Notes: generated by a model not told the origin, from the sequence alone. A stretch of DNA of 64,000 nucleotides from Hirudinaria manillensis (GCA_034509925.1 CM067537.1:108501-172500), one strand, 5' to 3'. Positions 50,389-63,322 are shown, counted from the stretch's first letter. Numbers and translations are program-made.

Positions 50389-53300
50389 TTAGAAGTTCGT
50401 CGGTTTGATTGGCATGCACATGTTGTAAAAGCTGTTATCTTTCCAAAATTCTGGTCCTTTCCAGCCACACCAACCCTGCATAAATAATAATAAATCTCGT
50501 GAGCGATTCGATCGCAGACCTACGAACATCGAACGTCGACCTTGTTCTGAATGACTCCGACGTCCTCCGGTCCGACGTAATGAGGATCGAGGACGAGATA
50601 AAACACGTCGCCGGTCTCTTCGTTGAAGTCGATTCCAAGTATGGTGTGTGCCAATGCACCTCCGCCTGTTTGCAAACGACGGTTCAATAATTTAAAACTT
50701 TGAGAACCAAATAAAACAAACGACGAAACGCGACAAACGACTTCCCCGGACGTCGATTCACGACTCACCTATCATGATCGGAGTTCCCTGCTTGTCAAAA
50801 TGGTGTGCAATCTCCCTCACCTTTGACATCATCTCACTACCTCTGCTCACGTGGATGATCTTCGATTGGACCTGCAATTGCCACGAATTATCGATTCATC
50901 GTCGCCATGGTCGTGACGTCACGAGAAAGTAACCGACGTTGTACAAGCGGTCGAGAACGTAGGAAACCTCCGTCGAACCGATCCACTGCCTGGAATTGAT
51001 GAAGGAGGGGGGTTTATCCCCGACGTCCACCAGAGCCTGCGAAGCACACGAAGATCAGAATTCGGCGCGAATATTTCTCGTCGACGTCGTTCCACGAACC
51101 TGCTGAATTTCCAGGTGAGAAGGAGGCGACCTGCAGGCGAAACTCTGCATTTGAAGCCAAGATGCGATCGTCTGCAGGGAGCGATAGGCGCAACCCCATC
51201 CGTCGTCGTCGATTCCGTCCTGCATGTAGTGACGGTACTCGTAACTTCCCTTCACCAGACTCACTTTCCCGCGGGCTAAGGAAAGGAAATCGTGCGAGGC
51301 ACGGCGACTCGTTAATTCGTAGAATTTTAATTCGTAATCGGTTGTAAATAATACTAATTAAACATTAAAACGTGCAAGAACTATAATCTCTTGCCTTTGG
51401 ACTCGGACAACCCCAGGTGGACGTCGATGGGACGGGGGTCGGTTTCGACCCCGAGGAACCGAAGGGCGTTCGACCTTTTGAAGGTCGGGCAGGTCAGAGG
51501 CACGAGGAACTTCAGGTGCAAATCCCTGCGGACGGAAGCTGCCGGGAAGCGGTCGTTCGTTACACAACGAATTAGTCAATTATTATTCGCAGAAATAATT
51601 TGAGTAATTTCAACTTCGAGGACCTATTAGGATACTTAAAATTGTGTAAATACGATACGATACTTTAGGATGCACGGCATCATAAAATACGACGTAATGC
51701 AATCACGAATCATAAATGCCATGTTGTTGGGTGTTGTTATCGAACTGCATTTTTGACTCACACAATTAATACCACGAGTCGGTATTTATTTATTTATTTA
51801 TTATATTATTTATTCATTTATTATATTATTTATTTTATTATATTATTTATATAGTTATTGCATTGCAAACTCGACAAAATCTAAAAGACATCTCGTGACG
51901 TCACGAACCCAACTCGTCTTCTTCGGCGTCCTCGGGGTAGATGCAGGTGATGAACGTACAGGTGTCGGGAACCATGAAGTGATGGGGTTTTGGGATGGAA
52001 TAACTTGAATCCTGTTTAGTAAATGCACTCGATGAATATTCATTTCTTTTATAAAACTACGTTTTAAATTGTTTTTAATTTATAAAGTCCTTTTTTGCCC
52101 GTTTTTATCGGTCGTTCGACGAATTCACCTTTGCGGATCTGCCGATGAAATCGGAAAAAACTCGAAGTTGTCTCTTTATGGCCTCCGAGAAAACGTCTTC
52201 GCTTTCGTCTACGGTTTTCTCTCCGAGGTCGAGAATTAGAAGCAAGTCGAGGGGGAGGTCGAAGGTCACGAGATCGTATGTCACTAAAACAGATCGTTAA
52301 AACTATTAAATTAGGTGGAAACGTTTATGCGGCCGTCACGTGCCGTGGACATTTTGTACAAAATTGAAAATTAAAAAAGTTATTTTCATCTAAAGAAGCA
52401 TCTAAACGTCTCATGATTTCCATTCCCGAATTAAACTTCATTTTCGTTCCAACCGACCATGGTCGTGATGAAGGACGGGCACGCAACTCAGAAACCCCGC
52501 CCTGTCTCCGAGTCCCGCCCTGCCTCCGACGGACGTCTTCGTGAAAATTTCGACGTTCAAAACTTCCTGTCGGAACGAAAACGACTCGAATTTAAACGAT
52601 TAAAATGTAAATTCATCTTTCGAACGATTAGTTTTAGTATTTAGTAACAATTGGTTTTAGTATTAAAATTAGTAACTTCTGTCACGTTTCGTTCCAACTC
52701 TTCGAAACGGAAATCAAAGACCGTTTCGGGAACAACGTTCCGCAAAATAACTTTTCGTCGAAACTCAACTGACGAGCAACGGAAGGCGCATCCGACTTCC
52801 TCCGCTCTTCTCTCGTTCGACGGACGAACCTCGGAAGCGACTTCGAATCTCGTCGACCTTCGACCCGTCCGCGCCCTGCAAGAAGAGAGGTTTCGTGCCG
52901 ACGGATTTTTGCGTCACTTTGAAGCAGACGACGGAACTTCCGATCTGCAAGGCCAGTGCAGACATGGACGTCTCGAGACTCAACTTTCTGTCGGCTGACG
53001 AGGGTTAATAAAAGAGTTGCAGATTAAATAAAATAATAATAGAGAAATAAATAATAAATAATGGAGAAATAAATAATAAATAATAGAGAAATAAATAATA
53101 AATAATAGAGAAATAAATAATAAATAATAGAGAAATAAATAATAAATAATATAGAAATAAATAATAAATAATAGAGAAATAAATAATAAATAATAGAGAA
53201 ATAAATAATAGAGAAATAAATAATAAATAATAGAGAAATAAATAATAAATAATAGAGAAATAAATAATAAATAATAGAGAAATAAATAATAAATAATAGA

Positions 53301-54423
53301 GAAATTAATTTATTAATATGCATCAATGATCATCGATGCTTGTGGAAATACCTGAGTTGTGGGTGTCGTGAAAACTGAAAGGAAGCCTTGCATGGAGGTG
53401 GCATAAGACATAACTATGAAAGGAATAACAATGACAAGAATAACCAATTATAATTATTAATTAAAATAATAACCCAAACAAATTATTTATTTATTTACTG
53501 CCAAACAATGCAAAGCAACCTTTCGAATCACCATCTTGGCTCGTACACTAAGAACGCAAACACCAACTGCCCATGAACACCCACACCAACTACCCATGAA
53601 CACCCACACCAACTGCCCATGAACACCCACACCAAATACCCGTGAACACCCACACCAACTACTCTCAAATATTCTCACCGACTGCTCAGTTGTTGAACTT
53701 CTTCTTCCGATGCAAGTCTCGATTTGAATGAAGGACTCAGAACCGAAGAGCTCGGATCGAACCAACAGAGGCTCGGGTTCGGTCGGTCCCCTTCGTCCAA
53801 CACGCAGACGAGAACGTCCGACTTGGAATTTTTGGAGGCCAAGCGTTTCTAAAGGAGTCGGAATTCGACGTTGAAAATCAAATTAATATTTGGTAATGAT
53901 TCTTAACGATCCTAAATTTAAAATTTATAAACATATTTGTTGCTATGTCACCATCACTTTCAATAACTTTACAACCAGTTTCGTCACTCACATGCTGGGT
54001 TGAACCATTGGGAAATATCTTCTTGCAGAGATTTCTCACCACATTTGGAAGGTGAGCCTGTGGTGACTTGAAAAAGTACCCAACAATGTGGAAACCTTTT
54101 GAAAAAAATAACGAATAACTTTAAACAACGTACGCAATTTGAGTTCTACATTCTAGCTCTGTAATTGCATGCAATTTCAAAAATCCAAAAGCATAAAATT
54201 ATTCCAAATTAATAATATTAGACCCAAATTAACCTAATGGCAGGAGAGAGATGGCTTCGTCGAGCTGCTTTGCCAAGTACTTTGGATTGGATTGTTCAAA
54301 GGAATAGTGTCCATGTATGAGGAGACCTTGATCGATCTCAAACCCAATGAGAAGCCCGGAAAAAGGCTCGGATGCTTCTGCACATGCCGACACGAGTCTC
54401 TGTCCGAAGTTCATCATCACCAT
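50389..54423 (-). CDS. UFSP2: UFM1-specific protease 2
   Basis: A cysteine protease that matures UFM1 and removes it from substrates, mainly at the ER. Fourteen exons on the minus strand: 54423-54234, 54095-53992, 53848-53679, 53413-53352, 52994-52774, 52566-52458, 52283-52129, 52011-51909, 51538-51395, 51275-51100, 51036-50938, 50871-50769, 50665-50541 and 50475-50389. They sum to exactly 616 codons with all phases consistent. The catalytic Cys is in [12 protein letters not shown] near residue 448; the Asp-Pro-His element is in [10 protein letters not shown], after [11 protein letters not shown]; and the C-terminal block [11 protein letters not shown] is intact. At about 615 residues it is longer than the human enzyme (about 470) and close to insect and nematode forms, which have an extended N-terminal domain. 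The start at 54423 is the first ATG of the open frame. The exon ending at 51395 uses a GC donor. Confidence 0.95.
51783..51855. repeat. (TTTA)n-type low-complexity tract, intronic
   Basis: Tttatttatta units in an intron of UFSP2 just before (transcriptionally after) the exon 52011-51909. Confidence 0.85.
53028..53304. repeat. 21-base tandem repeat, about 13 copies, intronic
   Basis: The unit agagaaataaataataaata plus at repeats through the UFSP2 intron between the exons 53413-53352 and 52994-52774. Confidence 0.95.
53560..53668. repeat. 25-base C-rich minisatellite, about 4-5 copies, intronic
   Basis: Units such as aacacccacaccaactaccc plus atg repeat in the UFSP2 intron between the exons 53848-53679 and 53413-53352. 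Confidence 0.92.
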
Positions 54424-55954
54424 TAGTTTTCATTTGTTAATGACCAAAATTGTGAGAAAAGTTTCAAAAGAAAAGCATGGAACAACAAAATAATGAATGA
54501 ATATGCAATATCAGCCACGTTGATAGTAATAAGAAATTCAAAATCAAAGTAAAAAAATAAGCTAAGTTTACTAAAGGCCAGAATTAACCTTTTACTGTGA
54601 AAACAACCGTTCTGGTTAGAATTAAAAATGATAAAATACACCGCTCAAGTTAGCCTACAATACAAATTACATTTAAAAAATGAAATAGGATAAATCTACT
54701 AAATAGCAAATTCAATAACAAATCAATCAAGGACCCATTCTTAAATTTAACTCGATTGAAACAACAACTTGCAGTCGATACAATTTGATAAATTTATTTA
54801 CTCAGATAAAATGAGGTTTCACCTTAAAGGTCGGTTCAAAAAATAACACCTCCCCGATCATGACGAACACCTCAACACAGATTTTAAAATGTAAACATAT
54901 GGATGCTACAAACCACTACCATCTATATCGGGGAGTAATTAATAAAGATAAATAACCGAAAGAGCCTAATTGACTTAAAATTTGATATTTAAGCACTTTA
55001 ATCAGAATTGTGGCAAATTTCAAATCAATTTCTACTAATGGCCAGATGAAATGAGTGTCTAGAATGCTTCTGATAAGCAGGTTAAATCGAGTTCCAATTT
55101 GGAAGATTTATCACATATAAAAAAATGAGAATTTTATAAATTGCAAATATTTTAAAAATAAATTATCCAAAGTACTTATGTATAGGTTGACTTAGACGGT
55201 GATAAAAAGCTACTACGTCAACCCTAATCATGATCACCTGATCAGTGTTTAAATAATAAAGAAAATTGTCTTATGTAAGGCATAATTACGTAATATTTTG
55301 GTACAGCCTAGTGCCTAAAATATGAACTTTGCGATTTTTAATGAAATGTTTTGCTAGATGTGGAGTTGAAAACCCGATATCCGAATATCAGATATGCGAT
55401 TCAGCAATGTACACTTACTTGGATTAATTTGCTTTATTGATAAAATAAGTTGCTTTACTGAGTAGAATTGTCGCTGCGTATTTAAAATCAGTCATATTCT
55501 CGTGACTGGGTTTTCTTGCTGACAACCTATGGCATCATCTCTCGAAACATCTGTTTCGCTTCAAAGTCTCGATTTGATGAAAATAACAAAATCTTGACTT
55601 GTTCAGTCTCTAGCTTTTCAAGCTTTAACTTAATTTAACCCGTGAATTTTTTTACGAATCCAACATGCATTTTCAGTACAAGTAGTTAAGTTTCACACAA
55701 GATTTCTAAAAATATAATTAAATAATAATTAAATAAATTAATATTGCTAAACTTTACTTTATAAGTGCAATAACGACTAGTCAAACCCGTTTACAAAATC
55801 TGTGACATTATGTCATTCAAGTTTCATTTGGCCAAAAATAATAATATCATTTTTGTTTTTTTAATTAAATCATTGTTTTATTTCCATGTAGATTAAAGTT
55901 AAATGGCTATTAGAAATATAAATTTCAAACGTAGGAAATCCAGGCGCGCACTAC

Positions 55955-55995
55955 TGCTATATAAGCCATTGCTTAGAAGCCTAGATTAACTTTTG
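55955..55995 (+). promoter_or_regulatory. Candidate TATA promoter
   Basis: The sequence ctgctatataagccattg resembles a TATA box in a locally less AT-rich setting, and a putative transcript start would fall about 30 bases downstream, near 55990. It is the best-looking plus-strand core promoter upstream of muscleblind, but in AT-rich DNA such matches arise by chance. Confidence 0.2.
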
Positions 55996-57960
55996 ACATT
56001 TTTGGTGGTTGAGCGTTGTCGTCTGCCTCGAATTTTCATCGTTTGTAACATTTATAACGGATAGCAGCTTATCGGTCGTCCTCCGATTTTGTATTTTTGC
56101 AATAGTTGGAAAAGTTGATCGATTAGATTTTTGGTTAGCTTTATTTCTTTTTGCTATATTTTTTGAATGATTTTCACAGGCGACAATCTTATTTATCGCG
56201 ATGAAAGTTCTTAATTTTTACATTGTGCTAATGGTGCATATTCTAAATTTAAGTCTATATCAAGTGAGCTAATTTAAGCTAAACTCAAGTGACGTCGAAA
56301 ATACTTTGACGGTCGATTTTAAAATGGTAAAAAAATAATTAAAATGTGCAAGGCATTTGCATTTCTGTAGTCAGAAATTGCCATTTGCTCGACTGAAAGG
56401 CTGAAATTGCTTGACATCCTCATGCTTTAAAAATTTTCTCTAATCGTTTTGGGGGCTCTATCACATTAGTCAACATATTTTGATCATTTTCTACCACTTA
56501 ACGATTTAATCCATAAATATTTTTTCAATCAATTAGCATAATTACATTCCAATTTGGCTCATAAAAATAGAAAGTTACAGGTAATTTAAGTGCAATGTTA
56601 TAGCCATAAAGAAATCAAAGATAAGATAATCCAAGAAATTATTATGGAGCTGAGTTTGCTTCTTGAAAAGCAACTTAATTGTTTGGCATTTGGAAAACGC
56701 TTTTCCAAAAATTCAGTATCTAAGATTTCAATTGAATGCTCGGTTGTGTTTAGTAATCTTATGTCAATGTTAATAATATTAACAATAATTGTGTGAGTTT
56801 TAGCCCTCATTTTAAATATTAATAGATTAAATGGTTGGATATCATTAATAAATTTGTTCGAAGATAATTGATGACTAATAAAAACTACACGGCATTTGAG
56901 CTAGGATGTTCAGATGTTCAGGCTCACTCCAATAGCTAAGCTCTTACTTCCAAAGCAACTGGGTTTAATTGAAAAAGAAAAATCATTGGATGATGTCAGT
57001 GGTTAGGAGTGTACCTCCCTACCTGGTCGGGAGGCATCCCCAATGACAGTTTTTGTTTAAATTTGATTTCTAACTGATGTGCCCAGGACATTGTTTATTC
57101 GGATGCTAGTGAAGTGGAACATGATCAAATGACAGATGTCAACAGGAATAACATGGAGCAATGGTAGCATTAACGATGATTAACGTGGTTTGTAGGAAAT
57201 ACCTGATTGTGTTTTCCATACACAATCGCTGGCTGTAGCATCGTAATGATTTCAAAGACGCGCTCCCCAAGAATTTCGCCTATTCGTCAATATTACAATA
57301 ATACTTCAACGAAGCAACAACAACAATAATAAAAAAAACATGCCAACGGTAACGGCTGTAACAAATAATAACAAAGACATTTTAATTGACGGCTCTGCTA
57401 AGACGATGAAAAGGCTTCGGCAGTATTTATGAGAACCATACTTGGTTATCATTATCACCATCATTTATCGATTATCATCGTCGGCACGATGGGGCTTTGC
57501 TCATTCATGCTTGGAGATGGTGCATCCTTTTTTGGAGCATTAAATCAACAATTTGCCAATCTTTCATTCACTCACCATTAGGCACGAATGGAGATACCGT
57601 GATGATGTTGTTAGTGATTAAGGTTATAGAAACCATGGAAACTATAGTGGATTTAAGAGGAGAGGTAGATATACTTTGCATCTGGATGGAACGTTTTACT
57701 TATGGAACGCAGACGAAGATATGACAGCTGATGTTGGCAATATTTGTTTTGATTTCCATTACGACCTTAGCTAGGAATATCAAATAGTTGCTTAAAATCT
57801 TCGCGCTGAGGTAGAGGAATGGGGGAGGAAGAGGATAACTGATGATGACGACTACTACTTTACTTTTGCATCTGGTGGCATATTAATGTTATCATCTCAA
57901 TTTTTCATAACGAAGAGATTTATGATATGACATCTAGAGACTCCTGGCTTCTATCAGTCT

Positions 57961-58080
57961 ATGATGATGATGATGATGATGACGATGATGGTGATGATGA
58001 TGATGCCTCTGAGAAGGAGGAGGAGAGTGATGGTGCTGCGATGATGATGGTGGTGGTAGTAGTAGTGGTGGTGGATGGTG
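57961..58080. repeat. (GAT)n/(GGT)n compound microsatellite
   Basis: GAT runs passing into GGTGGTAGT runs. Confidence 0.9.
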
Positions 58081-60639
58081 AGAAAGTATAATAAATTAGT
58101 CAGCTCGGCTGTTTGCATATAATGCAGTCATTGTATGCTAACGACTGGAATTCCTGAACTCGTAGTCATCGCCGTCATCAGTATTGCTGTGGGTAGGAGG
58201 TTCTTTTAAAGGACACGTGCTTTTAGTTCTAACAAGGATAGATTATCATCCTTATCACTTTTCTTCTGAATAGTACTTGTGGGATTGAGAAGCTGATTCT
58301 GGAAGAATATTTTGGAAGCATTGCTCAAGTGTATCCTATCATTTCAACACCTCTCCTAAAAAATCTTTTTCGTTCACTTCTTTTTTCTGCTCGTTTGTCT
58401 TGTCTAGGTATCATTATCATTACTTTGTATCTGTTGCGTTTGCCTTCGGCAGTGCGTATTCCTCGGTGTTTTGTTTTTGTTAGGAATAGATGAATAACTC
58501 GCGGGGATGGTAATTATTTGCGCGTGGGCGAATTCTTAATTGGATGGCTGGACTGCATGATTTGCTTCGATGCAGTTACCGCGATGATGACGATGATGAT
58601 GATGATGATGACGATGACCGTGACGACGATGATAAGTATTAGTTTTTAATATGTTATTACAGTCATGATGATGATAATGATCATTAACAAAAAAAAATAG
58701 CACTGAGTTCTGCAAGGATAAACAATCGCTATTTCAATTAAGTAACAAATGTAACTTTGTCCAAATGACAATAATATTAATAAATATGTCATTGAAATTA
58801 GCCGGGAGAATGTTATGTTTTCAGCATGGCTATTTTTTTCACATCTTGGCAAAATAAACTCGGGCCGATTACAATAAATTCTGAAGGCCAACTTCTTAGG
58901 TAGTTCAATAACTTTAGTCAAATAATTATTTGAGTCAAATTATAATTTATGCCGTTGTTTCTGACAGTTTCTGTTGCTTATCGTTGTTTGAACAATATTC
59001 GTTTACCAAGTGCGGTATTATAACATGGTTATTATGTATGTTAATATTGTCGTCGTCGACATAATTTTTCATTGTTATAGAGGCTGTTGTTGTTAAGACG
59101 TCGTAACTAGGCCTTACGGCCTACCATAAAGACTTGCGTGGGACTTAAAACGGTCAAAACGTCTTATTCACCTCGAGGTGAAATTGCAAAAATGCTGAGC
59201 AACGTTGCTATGGTGATAATAATAATAATAAAATGAATAATGACATAAACATACTTTAGAAAGGGAGCACGTATTGCAACACTCTCCTGTTAATGCAGTG
59301 CAACGAATTGTGCGCTGTGACTGTACCAATCCTTTTGCCTGTTGCGTTATATATGTATGTTTACTGTATTATTTATAACCTATTATTGTTGTTGTGAATA
59401 GTGTGGTTGTGCCTAATGATAATAATAACAATAATAATCATCATCATCGTCATAATAATTAAGGGTGATAATGATTTTGATCCTGTTGTGATCTTCTACA
59501 GACTTCGAGACGTTTTGCTCTTGCAAGCATGCAATTAGATCCAAAGAGATGAACCAATTATGCCAGCTCTATCGCATCCTATACCTAGTATTATTGCTTA
59601 TCAAAGTTAATTAAAATTTATGCAAATTATGATCGCCTTATTGTGGGATAGATTATTTATTATCAATATTGGAATTAATGAATATAATTACTCGCTTATA
59701 ATATGTTTGCTTATATTTGCACTCGAGTTTCTAGGTTCGTAGTGCTGATATTATAAAATTTAATAACGTATATATATGCAGCGACAGCTTTGGCAATTGG
59801 CTGCTCGTTCAATTTCTTATCTCCACGTGCAGCAGATGAAATGCGATGCCAGTGAATTTGGAGATTCCGCAAGAGGATCGCTTTCTTGTCGATGGTTACC
59901 ACGACCAAGTTTTAAAGAAGTAGCAAGGTAATAAGCAAGGTCATCAATCACGCCCTTTTAATAATGCCAGATTCGCTTGCATCCACGTGGAGGTTCATTT
60001 AAATTCATTTCATTTCAATTCAAGTCTCCCAATGAGATCAAACTACGTCGACCGACGTGACCTCTGGCTTTAAAATGCTAACAATATTAAATTGATAAAA
60101 TGTAATCAATGCCGGCTTTAATATGGTTCATTGACATTTACCTATTCCTAGCGAAATGTCTTTAAAATTTGAATAAATAGCCGAGTATTTGTAAACTTTT
60201 AATTTGCAAATAATACTCAGACCACCTCAATAATCACAGGAACGGCAACAATCACAATTATTATTGTTAATAATAATAATAATAGAAAGGTCATATCTTA
60301 AACAAATAATAATGGAAAGGTCAAACAAATCTTAAACAAATCTTGCCACGAAATGATGGCAGTGGTTAAGTGGTAGTTGCAACTGAGTTCTTGGTGCTTT
60401 GGGCTTTTGGTATCAAAACCGAAGACAATTTGTATTATTAACGTTAAGATTGGAATTTGTATTTTTATGAGACGATATTTTAGAACCATTCGTCAATGAC
60501 ATAATATTAGGAAATGATGATCTTTTTCAACACGTTACAACAGGTTTGAACAGGTTTTGTTGTGCAACAACTGTACGTCCAATCGTACCTCTGATGATGT
60601 TTATTTAAGTAGTCAATGTAGTGAACGGAGCAAATATTT

Positions 60640-61025
60640 AGTAATAACTAGTGGTGCCCAGCCACGCGTTGCTGTGGCTCAATCTGATTAATTTGATAAG
60701 AAAGAAATTTTCTAATATGTTTATTTTTACATTTTCACAATGCTTGAGTTAATACGTTATTTTAAGCTTTTTAATGTCTCGCTAAAGTTTATTTACATAG
60801 ATTAGGCAGTGACGTTATCGTGGCAAGATGGCAGGATCTTCGAAAAACACTTATTTTTACATGCTGTATACATATACGCTGCATACACATATGAAACCTA
60901 TATACAAACACTCCTCTAATGGAGTACTATGTTGTGTCAAAATTTCAAAGCAATTGGTCAGGTACTTTCAGAGAACATTTGCATGTTACAAACACACATT
61001 GCATTTTTATTTACATAGATAACTG
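60640..61025 (+). mobile_element. Possible RTE-type LINE or SINE 3' fragment
   Basis: The segment holds a short conserved-looking box (cccagccacgcgttgctgtg) and ends with a tail of the style caaagcaattggtcaggtac ... acacacattgcatttttatt tacatagat. Both phrases resemble 3' ends of RTE-clade elements and their SINEs in invertebrate genomes. The motif tttatttacatagat occurs twice, at about 60788 and 61009, as in a tail with internal repetition. There is no reverse-transcriptase frame. Confidence 0.35.
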
Positions 61026-61073
61026 ACATATTAATAATAACTGAAGTGTTTAGTAACAATAAATAATAAATAA

Positions 61074-61138
61074 TTGATGATGATGATGATGATGATGGTG
61101 GTGGTGATGGTGGTGGTGATGATGATGATGATGAGGAT
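61074..61138. repeat. (GAT)n/(GGT)n microsatellite
   Basis: GAT units with a GGT-rich centre. Confidence 0.9.
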
Positions 61139-61242
61139 GATAACGTTGATGCTAAAAATAGTACTGAAAATTTGTTTGGTTGTCAAAAGGTCAAACGTTC
61201 ACTAGGACCATTCACGTTGGATTGAGTGGGTATTATTGGTGT

Positions 61243-61316
61243 TGTTATTATTATTATTGTTATTATTATTATTATTGTTATTATTATTATTATTATTATT
61301 ATTGTTGTTGTTGTTA
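61243..61316. repeat. (ATT)n/(GTT)n microsatellite
   Basis: ATT run with GTT interruptions ending in a GTT run. Confidence 0.9.
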
Positions 61317-62636
61317 AAAGGCAATAATAAGAAAAAAATTAATTTAAAAAGTGTCGTAATAAGAAGGCAATAAAAATAATCTTCATTGGTTCGTGGGACT
61401 TTTTAATAAAATTTGAAAATTGTGAAGTGGCTGTTTGAACTTTGTTTTTTTTTCAAGGCTGTTTAAGTATTATTTATGCTGCGCTCAACCACATCCATTT
61501 ACAACGTCTTGTGAATTTCACGTTCGATGTTGTGCCTATGTGTATGCTTCACCTGCGCATACAAAGAATGCAAGGATTACCTGTGATACATTTAAAAAAA
61601 CATTTAATTTGTTTAAAAAGTTAGCTACATCGACGTAAGGTGGCAGCAGCTGGGACTGCAATTCTCGTGGTTGATATCATTTACCTTTTCTCCACATGTA
61701 TTTACTCTCTTGTTAGGCTTAACATTGTTGTTGCTGTTGTTGTTGTTGTTGTTGTTGTTTTCTCGCTCTTCCAATTGATTCCTAATCATTAGCGATTCCA
61801 GTGATGTAGTGATGTTACGATGCCACGACATGGAAGTTTAATTAATGTTTAAATATCCACCGTGGCCATTAAACTTCCGGTCAAAGGGTGGGTAATCGGA
61901 ATGGAATCGTTAAAGTTTATCGATCGACCAAAAGAACCGCCGATGTTTTTATTTACAGTCTAGAAGCGACTTTTCATGCTCGATCAATTAACGTCTGGTC
62001 CTATTTTTAGTGACTGGTCCCCCTCGCCTTTCCTTCTCTCACTTTAGTCATCACTCTCTCGATATTCGAGTAGTGTGGGAGAATGTGCGGTCTGCTGCGG
62101 CGATTGTCGTCGCGTTTGCTATCATCATCAGCACCACCATCGCTGGCAGCAACCTCGTTGCAAGAGTTGCCTACGAAACGTGATTGAATATCCAATATCC
62201 AGTTTGGTCGCCGTTGAACCAACGATCGACTGCAACCTTCTCCAGGTGTTACATTCCGAATAGCTATTCTCTCAGATTCATTTCACATTCTTTCGAGATG
62301 ATAACGACGATGACGATGATGATGATCATTATTATTATGAAGTTGATGAAGGTGATGATGATGATGATGATGACCATCAGATAGTAACAGAGAATTGGTG
62401 AAAGTTAGTTTGAATGCACAGAGACTCGTTCACGTGTTAGTTTGCACACGCACGCACACTCGTTCACACGCACACACACTCGTTCACGTGCACCGTGGAA
62501 GGTCGACTGGCATCCTGGAAGTAAGACTAAACCGGTCCTCCGTAAATAGCTGAATAATGCAACATAATTAATGTTAATGAGCACCATTCGACTACTGAAA
62601 AGCCGTCCATAATAATAATGGTGATAATGATAACGT

Positions 62637-62637
62637 C

Positions 62638-62673
<36 letters not shown>
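62637..62673. repeat. (GAT)n microsatellite
   Basis: About 12 GAT units located some 100 bases upstream of the muscleblind start codon. Confidence 0.9.
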
Positions 62674-62773
62674 ATCGTATTTCTTGCAGAGATATCGCTC
62701 GGAGAAGTAAAATCATCTTAGATCGTAATCGACGTCTCCGTCCGTCCGTCCGTCCATCGCCTACTCGTTCGTC

Positions 62774-63322
62774 ATGTCCTCGATCTATTCGGCCGGTCAG
62801 CAGTGGAATCGGTCGGACGAGTCTCACGGCAGACGTTACCGACCGCTTCCCGACGGAAGGAGGGAAGAAGGCAAAGACTCCAGGTGGTTGACGCTCGAGG
62901 TGTGTCTCGATCACTTGAACGGCAGCTGCCAGAAGAAAGAGGAAGAGTGCACCATGGCCCACGTGCCCCACGGCGGTTCGACCCTGTCGTCCTCAGCCGA
63001 GTTCTCGCAAGACAGGAGAGTCATGTGCTGTTACGACTTCATCAAGGTGATTCCCGTTCGTTTCGCGAAGCCGTTTCGTCGCCGCCGGTCGTGGTCGTAG
63101 ACCTGGCGCCGCCGGAGGGGGTCGATCGATAGATGTCATACGTTGTTCCTTTTGCAGGGTAAGTGCTACCGCAAGGATCCTCCCTGCAAATTCTTCCATC
63201 CTCCTCCTCACTTGAGGGAGGTTCTACTCCACAACGGACGACAAAATCTTCTTCTCAAAAGTCAAAGGTCCCACCAAACCTACGGCGGCCTCCCGTTGGT
63301 GTCTCCTGCCGTCCTGCCCATG
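62774..63322 (+). CDS. mbl: Muscleblind, first two coding exons (gene continues past window)
   Basis: An RNA-binding regulator of alternative splicing. Exon 62774-63046 and exon 63158-63322 join in phase 0. Each carries one CCCH finger: C-x7-C-x6-C-x3-H in WLTLEVCLDHLNGSCQKK and the following residues, and C-x7-C-x6-C-x3-H in the second (CYDFIKGKCYRKDPPCKFFH), followed by the family signature HPPPHLREVLLHNGRQNLLL. The x6 spacing in finger 2 matches the Drosophila-type protein rather than the x4 of vertebrate MBNL. About 35 residues precede the first finger motif, more than in vertebrate MBNL1. The donor cccatg|gtacgt ends exon 2; downstream exons are outside the window. The ATG at 62774 is chosen because it opens the frame and sits just after a non-coding (cgtc)n stretch. 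Confidence 0.93.

Larger units (their letters stand above)
54424..62773. other. Gene-poor stretch upstream of muscleblind
   Basis: Over about 8.3 kb no chain of exons and no domain-bearing frame was found. It contains GAT/GAC/GTT microsatellites, a TATA-like element near 55958, and a possible retroelement tail at 60640-61025. Parts may be untranslated leader exons, introns or enhancers of muscleblind, which has a long 5' region in other animals, or of UFSP2. Confidence 0.5.

Noticed and set aside
56930-57060. tRNA-like or SINE-like phrase (gtggttaggagtgtacctcc)
   Set aside because: No proper A and B boxes at the right spacing and no cloverleaf could be drawn.
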